Under the pieces are notes generated by a model, which was given only the letters and a program-made list of their open reading frames with translations, had not been told where the DNA came from and made no database searches. A stretch of 64,000 nt of DNA. Origin: Pedobacter sp. Leaf250. GTDB lineage: Bacteria; Bacteroidota; Bacteroidia; Sphingobacteriales; Sphingobacteriaceae. The position numbers and the translations under genes are program-made. Positions 26,880 through 34,833 of the stretch are shown in pieces; the stretch's first letter is position 1, and each line of letters begins with the position of its first letter. The stretch lies in assembly GCF_920984735.1 (NCBI RefSeq), contig NZ_CAKLBU010000014.1, forward strand, positions 1 to 64,000. The letters run 5' to 3'.

Positions 26880-26983
26880 CACTGCTATTTGATGTGGCAA
26901 TTTAACACCTATTTTTTTCAATTGAAATGAATATCAGCAGGTTGGTGAATTTTTACGAAAATGATAATTATTAGCAGCGGATT

Positions 26984-27113
26984 TTAACCACAGATTTGCA
27001 CAGGAAAATACCGATTTTATCGTTAAAACATTTATGCTGGACATATTTTCTATGTGTGATTGAGTTGGGCAGGTACTATTTTATCTGTGTTTATCCTGTA
27101 TATCTGTGGTTAA
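26984..27113. repeat. Inverted repeat with CCACAGAT/ATCTGTGG arms
   Basis: TTAACCACAGATTTGCACAGGA (from 26984) and the roughly complementary TATCCTGTATATCTGTGGTT (from 27092) flank about 85 nt. The arms differ by a few bases. It resembles dispersed gap sequences of this phylum rather than a gene. Confidence 0.5.
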
Positions 27114-27139
27114 TTATTCGCCAAAAGCAAAAATCCTCT

Positions 27140-27239
27140 GTTTTTAAACCCGACAGCAGCGAGGACGAAGTGTAACGAAGTAAAGCGAATGGCGGGACTG
27201 CATTTCCCCATGGAAAACCAAACCATTCATTTCCAAACC
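27140..27239 (+). repeat. Dispersed AAACCCGAT-family element, copy 3
   Basis: It begins GTTTTTAAACCCGACAGCAG, contains GGCGGGACTGCATTTCCCCA, and ends AACCATTCATTTCCAAACC. It aligns in reverse orientation with the copy at 22514-22620. It ends 50 nt before the oligopeptidase gene. Confidence 0.75.
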
Positions 27240-27288
27240 AATCTATAATAAAAATTCATTAAATTGCATCAACCTGAACCAAACCATC

Positions 27289-29442
27289 ATGATGAAACGT
27301 ATTTTACCCTCGCTGATTTTACTTGGAGCAATTTCGGCCTGCAACAACCCCAAAAAACAAGAAATGAAACCTATAAAATGGCCGGATGCCAAAGCACCCG
27401 TGGCGGAGATTATCCCTCATAAAAGAATTATTCACGGCGATACCGTAGTGGATAATTATTATTGGATGATTGATTATTTTAAAAAAGGACCAGATAGCAC
27501 TAAAGTTGTTAACTATTTAAAAGCCGAAAATGCTTATCTGGATGAGATGATGAAAGGAACTGAAAAGTTTCAGGCAGATTTGTTTAAGGAAATGAAAGGC
27601 CGGATTAAGGAAAAAGATGAATCGGTACCTGTTTTTAAAAATGGTTATTTTTACTATTCCCGAACCGATGATGGGCAGCAATACTATAAATATTGTCGCA
27701 AAAAAGGAAGCTTAAGCGCTGCTGAAGAGATTTTACTGGATGTTGATGCTTTGGCAAAAGGACATTCTTATTACAGCGCAACTGGATTTAGTGTTAGTCC
27801 GGATAATAAGTTATTGGCTTTTGGAGTGGATAAAGTTTCACGTAGGCAATATACTATCCAAGTTAAGAACCTCGAAACCGGCGAAATTTACAAAGATGCT
27901 ATAACCAATACTGAAGGTAGTGCAGCCTGGGCCAATGATAATACAACACTGTTTTATACCTCAAAAAATACGGTAACCTTATTAAGTGAAAAAATTAAAA
28001 AGCATGTACTAGGAACTGACACTAAGGCCGATGTTGTAGTTTATGATGAGAAAGACAATACCAATTATATAGGTGTAGGTAAATCGAAAAATGGCCGCTA
28101 CATCATGATTTCTTCTGCAGGTACGTTAACAACTGAATTTAGATTAATTGATGCCGACCATCCTGAAGCGACTTTTAAAATTTTTACGCCACGATCTAAA
28201 GATGTTTTATATGATGTGTTGCCTGTTGACGATAAATTCTACATCATTACCAATTGGAATGCGAAGAATTTCCGCTTAATGGAATGTGCTTTAGATAAAA
28301 CTGAAAAAGAAAATTGGAAGGAAGTGATTCCAAACCGTAAAGATGTTTTGCTGGAATATGGTGATGAATTTAAGGATTACCTGGTTTTATCTGAACGTAA
28401 AAATGGTTTAACAGAACTCCGCGTTTTGAAAACTGGCGGTGGTGATTATTATATTAAATTTGATGAACCAGTTTATGCCGCGGGTATTGGTTCAAACCCT
28501 GAATACACTGGCAAAACGCTTCGTTACAATTATACTTCGTTAACTACGCCAAATTCTGTTTACGATTACGATTTGCAGAAAAAAGATAAAAAATTAATGA
28601 AGCAACAAGAAGTTGTTGGTGGTTACGATGCAAAAAACTATGAAACCGAACGTGTTTTTGCAACCGCAAAAGATGGAACTAAAATTCCAATTGCCATAGT
28701 TTATAAAAAGGGATTTAATAAAAACGGGGAAGCACCATTGCTGCTTTATTCTTATGGATCATACGGCTCAAGCACTGAAGCTTCTTTTTCTTCACAGCGT
28801 TTAAGCTTGCTCGATAGGGGGTTTGCTTTTGCTATTGCTAATATTCGTGGCGGACAAGAAATGGGTAGGCAATGGTATGAAGATGGTAAATTGATGAAAA
28901 AGAAAAATACATTTACCGATTTTATTGCTGCCGGAGAATATTTGGTCGATCAAAAATACACTTCCAAATCGCACCTATATGCTCATGGGGGCAGTGCAGG
29001 TGGTTTGCTTATGGGAGCGGTTGCTAATTTGGCTCCTGATTTATGGAACGGTATAATTGCAGATGTGCCTTTTGTTGATGTGGTTAATACCATGCTCGAT
29101 GAAAGTATTCCCTTAACTACAAATGAGTTTGATGAGTGGGGAAATCCAAAGAAAAAAGATGCTTATACTTATATGAAGAGCTATTCGCCATACGAAAATG
29201 TAGAGAAAAAAGCATATCCAAATATGTTGGTTACCACAGGATTACACGATAGCCAGGTGCAGTATTTTGAACCAGCAAAATGGGTAGCGAAACTTAGGGC
29301 AACAAAAACCGATAAAAACATTTTGTTATTAAAAACCAATATGGAATTTGGTCACGGCGGTGCATCGGGTCGTTTCGATTATTTAAAAGATGTAGCATTA
29401 AGATGGGCATTTTTATTTGCCCTGGAGGGTATTGAGAAGTAA
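27289..29442 (+). CDS. Oligopeptidase B-like S9A peptidase, lipoprotein
   Basis: A 717-aa serine peptidase of family S9A. The N-terminal part is a beta-propeller; the C-terminal alpha/beta-hydrolase domain holds S569 in AHGGSAGGLLMG, D654 in TTGLHDSQVQYFEP and H689 in FGHGGASGR. The segment ENVEKKAYPNMLVTTG is typical of oligopeptidase B, which cleaves short peptides after basic residues. A lipobox AISAC follows a signal sequence, so the enzyme is probably anchored in the envelope rather than cytosolic. The start could be 27289 or the next codon, also ATG. Confidence 0.93.
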   Translation: MMKRILPSLILLGAISACNNPKKQEMKPIKWPDAKAPVAEIIPHKRIIHGDTVVDNYYWMIDYFKKGPDSTKVVNYLKAENAYLDEMMKGTEKFQADLFKEMKGRIKEKDESVPVFKNGYFYYSRTDDGQQYYKYCRKKGSLSAAEEILLDVDALAKGHSYYSATGFSVSPDNKLLAFGVDKVSRRQYTIQVKNLETGEIYKDAITNTEGSAAWANDNTTLFYTSKNTVTLLSEKIKKHVLGTDTKADVVVYDEKDNTNYIGVGKSKNGRYIMISSAGTLTTEFRLIDADHPEATFKIFTPRSKDVLYDVLPVDDKFYIITNWNAKNFRLMECALDKTEKENWKEVIPNRKDVLLEYGDEFKDYLVLSERKNGLTELRVLKTGGGDYYIKFDEPVYAAGIGSNPEYTGKTLRYNYTSLTTPNSVYDYDLQKKDKKLMKQQEVVGGYDAKNYETERVFATAKDGTKIPIAIVYKKGFNKNGEAPLLLYSYGSYGSSTEASFSSQRLSLLDRGFAFAIANIRGGQEMGRQWYEDGKLMKKKNTFTDFIAAGEYLVDQKYTSKSHLYAHGGSAGGLLMGAVANLAPDLWNGIIADVPFVDVVNTMLDESIPLTTNEFDEWGNPKKKDAYTYMKSYSPYENVEKKAYPNMLVTTGLHDSQVQYFEPAKWVAKLRATKTDKNILLLKTNMEFGHGGASGRFDYLKDVALRWAFLFALEGIEK

Positions 29443-29450
29443 TTATATAT

Positions 29451-29508
29451 TTGTCATTCTGAGCTTGTCGAAGAACAATTTAGTGTTTCGACAGGCTCAA
29501 CATGACAA
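29451..29508. repeat. Hairpin repeat of the TGTCATTCTGAGCTTGTCGAA type
   Basis: TTGTCATTCTGAGCTTGTCG (from 29451) pairs with the complementary CGACAGGCTCAACATGACAA ending at 29508, with three mismatches over 22 bp. It starts 8 nt after the oligopeptidase stop and may also act as a transcription stop. The motif is widespread in Bacteroidota gaps as far as I recall. Confidence 0.75.
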
Positions 29509-29540
29509 TCCTTAGATTTTAAATCGCTTATATTTATTTA

Positions 29541-29993
29541 ATGAATACCAAACTTAAAACGCTTCAAATTATCCACCTTGCCTTGTGCAGCGGTGTGGCA
29601 CTTTTTGCCTTAGTAACCATTTTCCTAAATCGAGAAATCATGTTTTTTGATGCCAATCCTGCAACCACTGCGCCCTTCAATCCAATTTTTCCCATCGTGG
29701 GATTGATAACTGTTTCAGCGAGCATATTTTTCTTTAAAAATTTGATTGGCAAAATTGATAAATCTGAAACTGCTGATACCAAAATCAATCTATATCAAAG
29801 CGCATTTATTATTAGTGCGGCATTATTAGAAGGTGGTGCACTTTTTAATGTGGTTGGTTTTTTTATTACGCACAATGCTTTCTTTTTAATTTTTGCAGCT
29901 GCCAATTTTATTTTTTTAGCGCTAAAACATCCTACAAAAGATAAATTGATTTCATCTTTACAATTGCAATACCCAGATACGGAGGCTTTATAA
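29541..29993 (+). CDS. Four-TM membrane protein of unknown function
   Basis: A 150-aa protein with four predicted membrane segments (about 9-27, 48-66, 87-107 and 110-130) and a hydrophilic tail. I do not recognise a named family. It ends 26 nt before the start of the M16 peptidase, which has its own -7 box, so the two may be transcribed separately. Confidence 0.65.
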   Translation: MNTKLKTLQIIHLALCSGVALFALVTIFLNREIMFFDANPATTAPFNPIFPIVGLITVSASIFFFKNLIGKIDKSETADTKINLYQSAFIISAALLEGGALFNVVGFFITHNAFFLIFAAANFIFLALKHPTKDKLISSLQLQYPDTEAL

Positions 29994-30004
29994 GCGAATT
30001 GCAG

Positions 30005-30012
30005 TATCTTTG
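30005..30012 (+). promoter_or_regulatory. -7 box of the M16 peptidase gene
   Basis: TATCTTTG, a perfect TAnnTTTG, 7 nt before the ATG at 30020. It supports that ATG over the TTG at 29999, which would lie upstream of the promoter. Confidence 0.6.
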
Positions 30013-30019
30013 CCCACCA

Positions 30020-31252
30020 ATGGAATACAAAGTTCATACTTTACCGAATGGCATCCGCTTGCTGCATGTGCCTTCGGCATCAACAATATCTCACGCTTGC
30101 ATTATCATCAATACGGGTTCTAGAGATGAACCTGAAGGCAAAGCAGGTTTGGCCCATTTTATAGAGCATTTAATTTTTAAGCGTACAGAAAAACGCAGCA
30201 CAAATCAAATTTTAAATCGATTGGAAAGTGTTGGAGCAGATCTGAATGCTTACACAACCAAAGAATATACCTGCGTTCATGCTTCCTTTTTAAATCCTTA
30301 TTTAGATAGAACGCTTGATCTTTTTAACGATATTATTTTTCATTCAACTTTTCCAGAAGAAGAAATGGATAAGGAAAAGAGTGTGATCCTTGATGAGATT
30401 GCATCTTATCTAGATCAACCCGAAGAAGCGATAAATGATGATTTTGAGGATATGCTTTTTGCTGGCAATGCTTTAGGCAATAACATTTTAGGCACTACTG
30501 AAAGTGTAAGCAACTTCACCCGTGAGGATGTTATTAATTTCCGAAAAGCGAACTATCGCACCAACGAAATCGTGATTGCCGTTTTAGGCGATTATAGTTA
30601 CAATAGTTTTGTTAAAAAAGGCACAAAACATTTTAACGATGTGGAAGAAAATTCTCCATCATTAAATAGAACAAAGCCCTCAGTTTTAAATCCAACATCT
30701 ACCAATATTTACAAGCCTATTATGCAATCGCATTGTATTATTGGAACGCAAACTTACTCTACACATCACAAAAACAAGGCTGGATTAATGTTGCTAAATA
30801 ATTATTTTGGTGGCAATGGAATGAGTTCTGTTTTAAATCTTCAAATCAGAGAGAAATACGGAATTGCTTATACCATAGAATCTAATTTTTCTCCAATAAG
30901 CGATACGGGCATTTTCTCAATTTATTTTGGAACCGATAAAGAGAAACACAATAAGGCATTATCGTTAATTTTCAAAGAAATGAAAAAGTTGCAGGATAAT
31001 CCTTTGAACGAATTGCAACTGCAAAAAGCTAAAAATAAATTCATCGGACAAATTGCCTTAAGCGAAGAAAACAGAATTGGCTTGATTATTTCGATGGCGA
31101 AGAGCTTAATCGATCATAATAAAATTGATTCTTTAACACAGGTTTTTGAAAGGATTAATAAAGTTTCCACTACAGAAATGGCCGAAATTGTAGCAGAAGT
31201 TTTATCGCCAGAGCAATTGAATATATTTACTTTCAGTCCAATACTGGAATAA
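30020..31252 (+). CDS. M16-family zinc peptidase
   Basis: A 410-aa protein of the mitochondrial-processing-peptidase/PqqL-type M16 family. The inverted zinc motif HxxEH is in GLAHFIEHLIFK, with the downstream glutamate in the DKEKSVILDEIASY segment. The second half shows YFGGNGMSSVLNLQIREKYG, as in the non-catalytic M16_C domain. It lacks a signal peptide, so it is probably cytosolic. The ATG at 30020 is chosen because a TATCTTTG promoter box lies just before it. The substrate is unknown. Confidence 0.92.
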   Translation: MEYKVHTLPNGIRLLHVPSASTISHACIIINTGSRDEPEGKAGLAHFIEHLIFKRTEKRSTNQILNRLESVGADLNAYTTKEYTCVHASFLNPYLDRTLDLFNDIIFHSTFPEEEMDKEKSVILDEIASYLDQPEEAINDDFEDMLFAGNALGNNILGTTESVSNFTREDVINFRKANYRTNEIVIAVLGDYSYNSFVKKGTKHFNDVEENSPSLNRTKPSVLNPTSTNIYKPIMQSHCIIGTQTYSTHHKNKAGLMLLNNYFGGNGMSSVLNLQIREKYGIAYTIESNFSPISDTGIFSIYFGTDKEKHNKALSLIFKEMKKLQDNPLNELQLQKAKNKFIGQIALSEENRIGLIISMAKSLIDHNKIDSLTQVFERINKVSTTEMAEIVAEVLSPEQLNIFTFSPILE

Positions 31253-31274
31253 TTGTTATTTTTGCAACAACTTC

Positions 31275-31351
31275 CGTCATTGCGAGGCACGAAGCAATCT
31301 CATTCCTGTTTACGTTAATGGTGTGAGATTGCTTCGTGCCTCGCAATGACG
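31275..31351. repeat. Perfect 26-bp inverted repeat, GATTGCTTCGTGCCTCG family
   Basis: Arms 31275-31300 and 31326-31351 are perfect complements (outer end CGTCATTGCGAGG) around 25 nt. It is the best copy of the family also seen at 24281 and 25723. It lies between the M16 peptidase and def. Confidence 0.9.
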
Positions 31352-31373
31352 ACTGATTAAAATTTTTTACATA

Positions 31374-31934
31374 ATGAAATTACCCATAGTAGCATACGGC
31401 GATCCTGTATTAAAGAAAATAGGAACCGATATCGACGAAGATTATCCAGAATTAAAAGAGCTGATTGCCAATATGTTCGATACCATGTATTATGCAAATG
31501 GTGTTGGATTAGCCGCTCCACAAATTGGTTTGCCAATTCGTTTATTTATTGTTGATACAGGAGAGGAAGAAGATGGTACACCTGGCTACAAGAGGGTATT
31601 CATCAATGCCCAAATTGTAGAGGAAACCGGCGAACCCTGGAGTTTTAATGAAGGCTGTTTAAGCATTCCCGATATCCGCGAAAATATTATGCGCAAACCA
31701 AACATTAAAGTAAATTTCTTTGATGAGAATTGGGTAGAACATACTGAAGATGTGGATGGTTTACCTGCTCGGGTAATTCAGCATGAATACGACCACATAG
31801 AAGGAAAACTTTTTACTGATAAAGTAAGTATTTTACGTAAAACAATGTTGAAAAGTAAATTGGATGCCATTTCAAAAGGAAATATTAAAACGGATTACAA
31901 AATGAGGTTTCCGAATAAAAGCAAGAAAAGATAA
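31374..31934 (+). CDS. def: Peptide deformylase
   Basis: Removes the N-formyl group from nascent proteins in the cytosol. The 186 residues show the three family motifs: GVGLAAPQIG (motif 1), EGCLSIP (motif 2, metal Cys) and QHEYDHIEGKLF (motif 3, HExxH). The length is normal for the type found in Bacteroidota. The start gives the usual MKLPIVAYGDPVL. It stands alone between a hairpin repeat and a hypothetical gene. Confidence 0.97.
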   Translation: MKLPIVAYGDPVLKKIGTDIDEDYPELKELIANMFDTMYYANGVGLAAPQIGLPIRLFIVDTGEEEDGTPGYKRVFINAQIVEETGEPWSFNEGCLSIPDIRENIMRKPNIKVNFFDENWVEHTEDVDGLPARVIQHEYDHIEGKLFTDKVSILRKTMLKSKLDAISKGNIKTDYKMRFPNKSKKR

Positions 31935-31943
31935 GTTCAACTT

Positions 31944-32516
31944 ATGCGCACAGTTTTAATCTCTTTACTTATCCTATCAAGCAATTTTTGCTGGTGTCAA
32001 AGCACAACTGACTGGGATAAATATTGTAAGTTTTGGGTTCAGGATATTGATAGAGAGGAAAAATTCTTAATATCCAACAATACCGATCTTAAAAATTTAG
32101 CGGATAAGAAAGTAAGTTTTATTATTCCTAACCTGCCTAATAAGAAATTAGACAATGGAAATCGTTACATAATTGCTTATATCGCAAACTTTAGCTCAGA
32201 TACAGTAGCTATAAGTCGAGCGGATGCAACGATGGCTAATTCATCTACAGAGATTTTAGTCGATAAAAAATGGTTATTGTTTCAAAAATCAGCAGGTTCA
32301 TCCTGCGGAAATAGCTATTGGACCATGAAGCTAGCACCCAAACACTATATTACACTGGAAATAGAAAACACTGGAAATAATGGTAAAATTCGAATTCCAT
32401 TCAAAGCAGTTATTAAACTAGGCAGCAGTAGCTTGGAGTCCAATCAATCATACATTTATGTGTCTAAGGAAAGGCTGAAGACTGCGGGTAAGCCTATACG
32501 GGATATCTCATTCTAA
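31944..32516 (+). CDS. Secreted protein of unknown function
   Basis: A 190-aa protein with a signal peptide ending near SNFCWCQ. The mature part is predicted beta-rich, with one CGNSYW segment. No family is recognised. It follows def by 9 nt and may be read from the same transcript, but it shares no evident function. Its stop overlaps the 3' end of the convergent minus-strand gene by 4 nt. Confidence 0.6.
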   Translation: MRTVLISLLILSSNFCWCQSTTDWDKYCKFWVQDIDREEKFLISNNTDLKNLADKKVSFIIPNLPNKKLDNGNRYIIAYIANFSSDTVAISRADATMANSSTEILVDKKWLLFQKSAGSSCGNSYWTMKLAPKHYITLEIENTGNNGKIRIPFKAVIKLGSSSLESNQSYIYVSKERLKTAGKPIRDISF

Positions 32517-33151
32517 TTTTCATTCCGCTTCTTATCTCCATCAAAAATCTGCTGCATCAATTTACCCCAGGCAAAAGGATTTAACAAAGGATTGGTTTGC
32601 ACCATATTTTTATTGATCATGCGATCAAAATTATAGCGGTAATTCTGACTACCTATTTCCTGACCATCACGAGGCAAAGTTTGAATCAAGCCATTAATTG
32701 AAGATCTGGATAGGTTTTTCTTGGCGATAGCCATATCATCATCAGCCAGTTTCATGGATAAAAATTCGCGGGTAAATTCTTCTGTAGTGGCCCAAGGAAA
32801 AACTCTTACAGATGGCAAATCGATTACATTTGCTTTAAGCTTTACCATTATCGTGTATTTGCTATCTGGTGTGCCCGTTGGAATAACTGTTGAGAATTTT
32901 TTATAACCAATGGCGGTAAAAAGAATGGTATCGCCTGGATTAACAATAAAAGTGAAATAACCTCTATAATCGGCAGCAACACGTTTGCCACTGGCCGAAA
33001 GATTGGTAATGGTAACGTATGGAATTACATTCGTGCTATCAATATCAGTAATGATCCCAGAAAATTGTATCAATTTTTCTTCTACTGGTCTTTGTTGTGA
33101 AAAGGCAGATATAGAAAAAAACAGGCAAACTAGGGCAAAACAATATCTCAT
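32513..33151 (-). CDS. Exported protein with carboxypeptidase-like regulatory domain
   Basis: A 212-aa protein with a signal peptide (ending SISAFSQ) and a CarboxypepD_reg-like beta-sandwich (about 28-115). Its typical segments are FSGIITDIDSTNVIPYVTIT, DYRGYFTFIVNPGDTI and FTAIGYKKF. Such domains begin many TonB-dependent receptors, but here the protein ends after about 100 more residues without a barrel. It is probably periplasmic or envelope-associated. A TACTTTTG box lies 5 nt before its ATG. Confidence 0.8.
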   Translation of the reverse strand: MRYCFALVCLFFSISAFSQQRPVEEKLIQFSGIITDIDSTNVIPYVTITNLSASGKRVAADYRGYFTFIVNPGDTILFTAIGYKKFSTVIPTGTPDSKYTIMVKLKANVIDLPSVRVFPWATTEEFTREFLSMKLADDDMAIAKKNLSRSSINGLIQTLPRDGQEIGSQNYRYNFDRMINKNMVQTNPLLNPFAWGKLMQQIFDGDKKRNEN

Positions 33152-33156
33152 TAAGA

Positions 33157-33164
33157 CAAAAGTA
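33157..33164 (-). promoter_or_regulatory. -7 box of the carboxypeptidase-like-domain gene
   Basis: TACTTTTG on the minus strand, 5 nt before the ATG at 33151. It matches TAnnTTTG and implies a very short or absent leader. Confidence 0.5.
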
Positions 33165-33203
33165 ATTTTAATAATAAAACTTCCTTGTTAAATATTGTTA
33201 AAG

Positions 33204-33449
33204 CTAAACCTGCTCGGCCATGTTTACCGCCACAACCGAAGTAATTTGAGGCACAGCTTTCATAATTGCTTGCTCAATACCCGATTTCATGGTCATGAAA
33301 CTCATCGGACAAGAACCGCAGTTACCTAAAAGCTTAAGCTTTACTGTTCCTTCTGATGTGATTTCTTCAACAGAAACATCCCCTCCATCAGCTTTTAAGT
33401 AAGGTCTGATAGTTTCTAATGCCTGTTCTACTTGCTCTGTTAAATTCAT
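33204..33449 (-). CDS. NFU-type iron-sulfur scaffold protein
   Basis: An 81-aa NifU C-terminal-domain protein that holds a Fe-S cluster between subunits and hands it to apoproteins in the cytosol. The motif LGNCGSCPMS supplies the CxxC ligands, preceded by IRPYLKADGGDVSVEEI. The ATG at 33449 starts MNLTEQVEQALETIRPYL; longer upstream frames would overlap the mrp coding region. It follows the Mrp-type carrier gene by 34 nt, a functional pair. Confidence 0.93.
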   Translation of the reverse strand: MNLTEQVEQALETIRPYLKADGGDVSVEEITSEGTVKLKLLGNCGSCPMSFMTMKSGIEQAIMKAVPQITSVVAVNMAEQV

Positions 33450-33483
33450 TATGTGTATTTTAAAATATAAAAATAGTAATTTT

Positions 33484-34560
33484 TTAGCAATTAGCCACTT
33501 GTGCATTATTGATGGATATTTGCTGCGCAATTTTACTTGCAATATCTCCAAATATAACATCCAAAACCGGATTTTGATTTAACGCTACCGGTTTGCCATT
33601 ATCGCCAGCTTCAGCAATGCTCTGAATAATTGGAATCTCACCTAAAAACGGAACATCAAACCGCTCCGCTAAAACTGTTCCTCCACCTTTACCAAAAATG
33701 TAATATTTGTTATCTGGCAACTCTGCAGGGGTAAAGTACGACATGTTTTCGATCACGCCCAAAATTGGAATATTAATCCCCGGCATGCGGAACATGGCCA
33801 AACCTTTATGTGTATCTGCCAATGCAACTTGCTGTGGAGTAGTTACCACTACCGCTCCAGAAATCGGGAAGCTTTGTGTAATTGTAATGTGGATATCGCC
33901 TGTGCCAGGAGGAAGATCGACAATTAAATAATCTAATTCGCCCCAATTGGTATCATTAAACAACTGTTTTACCGCATTTGACGCCATTGGTCCACGCCAC
34001 GGTACCGGTTGACCAGGATCTGCAAAGAAACCAAGCGACAATAATTTAATTCCATATTTTTCAATCGGAATAATTTTCGTTTTGCCATCTGCTGTTTCCA
34101 CTGCTCCAGGTTTAGCATCAACCAAATCAAACATGGTTGGTACCGACGGACCATAAATATCGGCATCGATTAAACCCACCTTAGCACCATCTTTAGCCAA
34201 AGTTACAGCCAAGTTGCTCGATATGGTAGATTTACCTACACCTCCTTTGCCAGATGAAACCAAAATAATGTTTTTGATGTTATCCAATGAAGAGGTGTTG
34301 ATTGGTTGAGTTACCCTGGAAGTTACATTAATATTTACTTCAGCATCTGCTGAAACAAAATGCTTAACCGCATTTGTACACGCATTTTTTAGCATATCCT
34401 TCATCGGGCATGCTGGCGTAGTAAGTTCTAAAGTAAAATTGACCTGGTTATCGGTTATCTGTAAATCTTTAATCATGTTTAAGGTAACCAAATCTTTTTT
34501 CAGATCAGGATCTTCAACATTTTTTAAAGCATCTAAAACTTGTTGTGGGCTAATTGGCAT
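33484..34560 (-). CDS. Mrp/ApbC-type P-loop iron-sulfur carrier
   Basis: A 358-aa protein with an N-terminal MIP18/DUF59 domain (about 1-85; VLDALKNVEDPDLKKDLVTL) and a ParA/MinD-type ATPase domain. The latter has the deviant Walker A SSGKGGVGKST, DADIYGPSVP and DLPPGTGDIHIT. It loads Fe-S clusters on target proteins in the cytosol. It precedes the NFU scaffold gene on the same strand. The start gives MPISPQQVLDALKNV, typical of the family. Confidence 0.95.
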   Translation of the reverse strand: MPISPQQVLDALKNVEDPDLKKDLVTLNMIKDLQITDNQVNFTLELTTPACPMKDMLKNACTNAVKHFVSADAEVNINVTSRVTQPINTSSLDNIKNIILVSSGKGGVGKSTISSNLAVTLAKDGAKVGLIDADIYGPSVPTMFDLVDAKPGAVETADGKTKIIPIEKYGIKLLSLGFFADPGQPVPWRGPMASNAVKQLFNDTNWGELDYLIVDLPPGTGDIHITITQSFPISGAVVVTTPQQVALADTHKGLAMFRMPGINIPILGVIENMSYFTPAELPDNKYYIFGKGGGTVLAERFDVPFLGEIPIIQSIAEAGDNGKPVALNQNPVLDVIFGDIASKIAQQISINNAQVANC

Positions 34561-34833
34561 TGCATAAATTTAAATTCAAAATTAACAAAACATAGCCATA
34601 AATACTTTTATTTAATGTTTTATACTGTAATTTTAACACGAAATAAACATTTGATTGTTACGTTTAAGCAATTTGTTCCGTTAACAGTTTGTAGCTTTCA
34701 AATGATGAGTGCATTGTAAATGTTTTAACATCATGCATTTTGAATTTTTGTGATTTTAAATTGTTAGTTTGCAGTATAAAAATTGAACATTTCAATAATT
34801 AATCGAATAAATAGTTAAACTTTTTACCCACTT

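Noticed and set aside
34792-34812. TCAATAATT and TCGAATAAA before the GT51 gene
   Set aside because: Box-like words but 11 bp apart and without partners at 21 bp.
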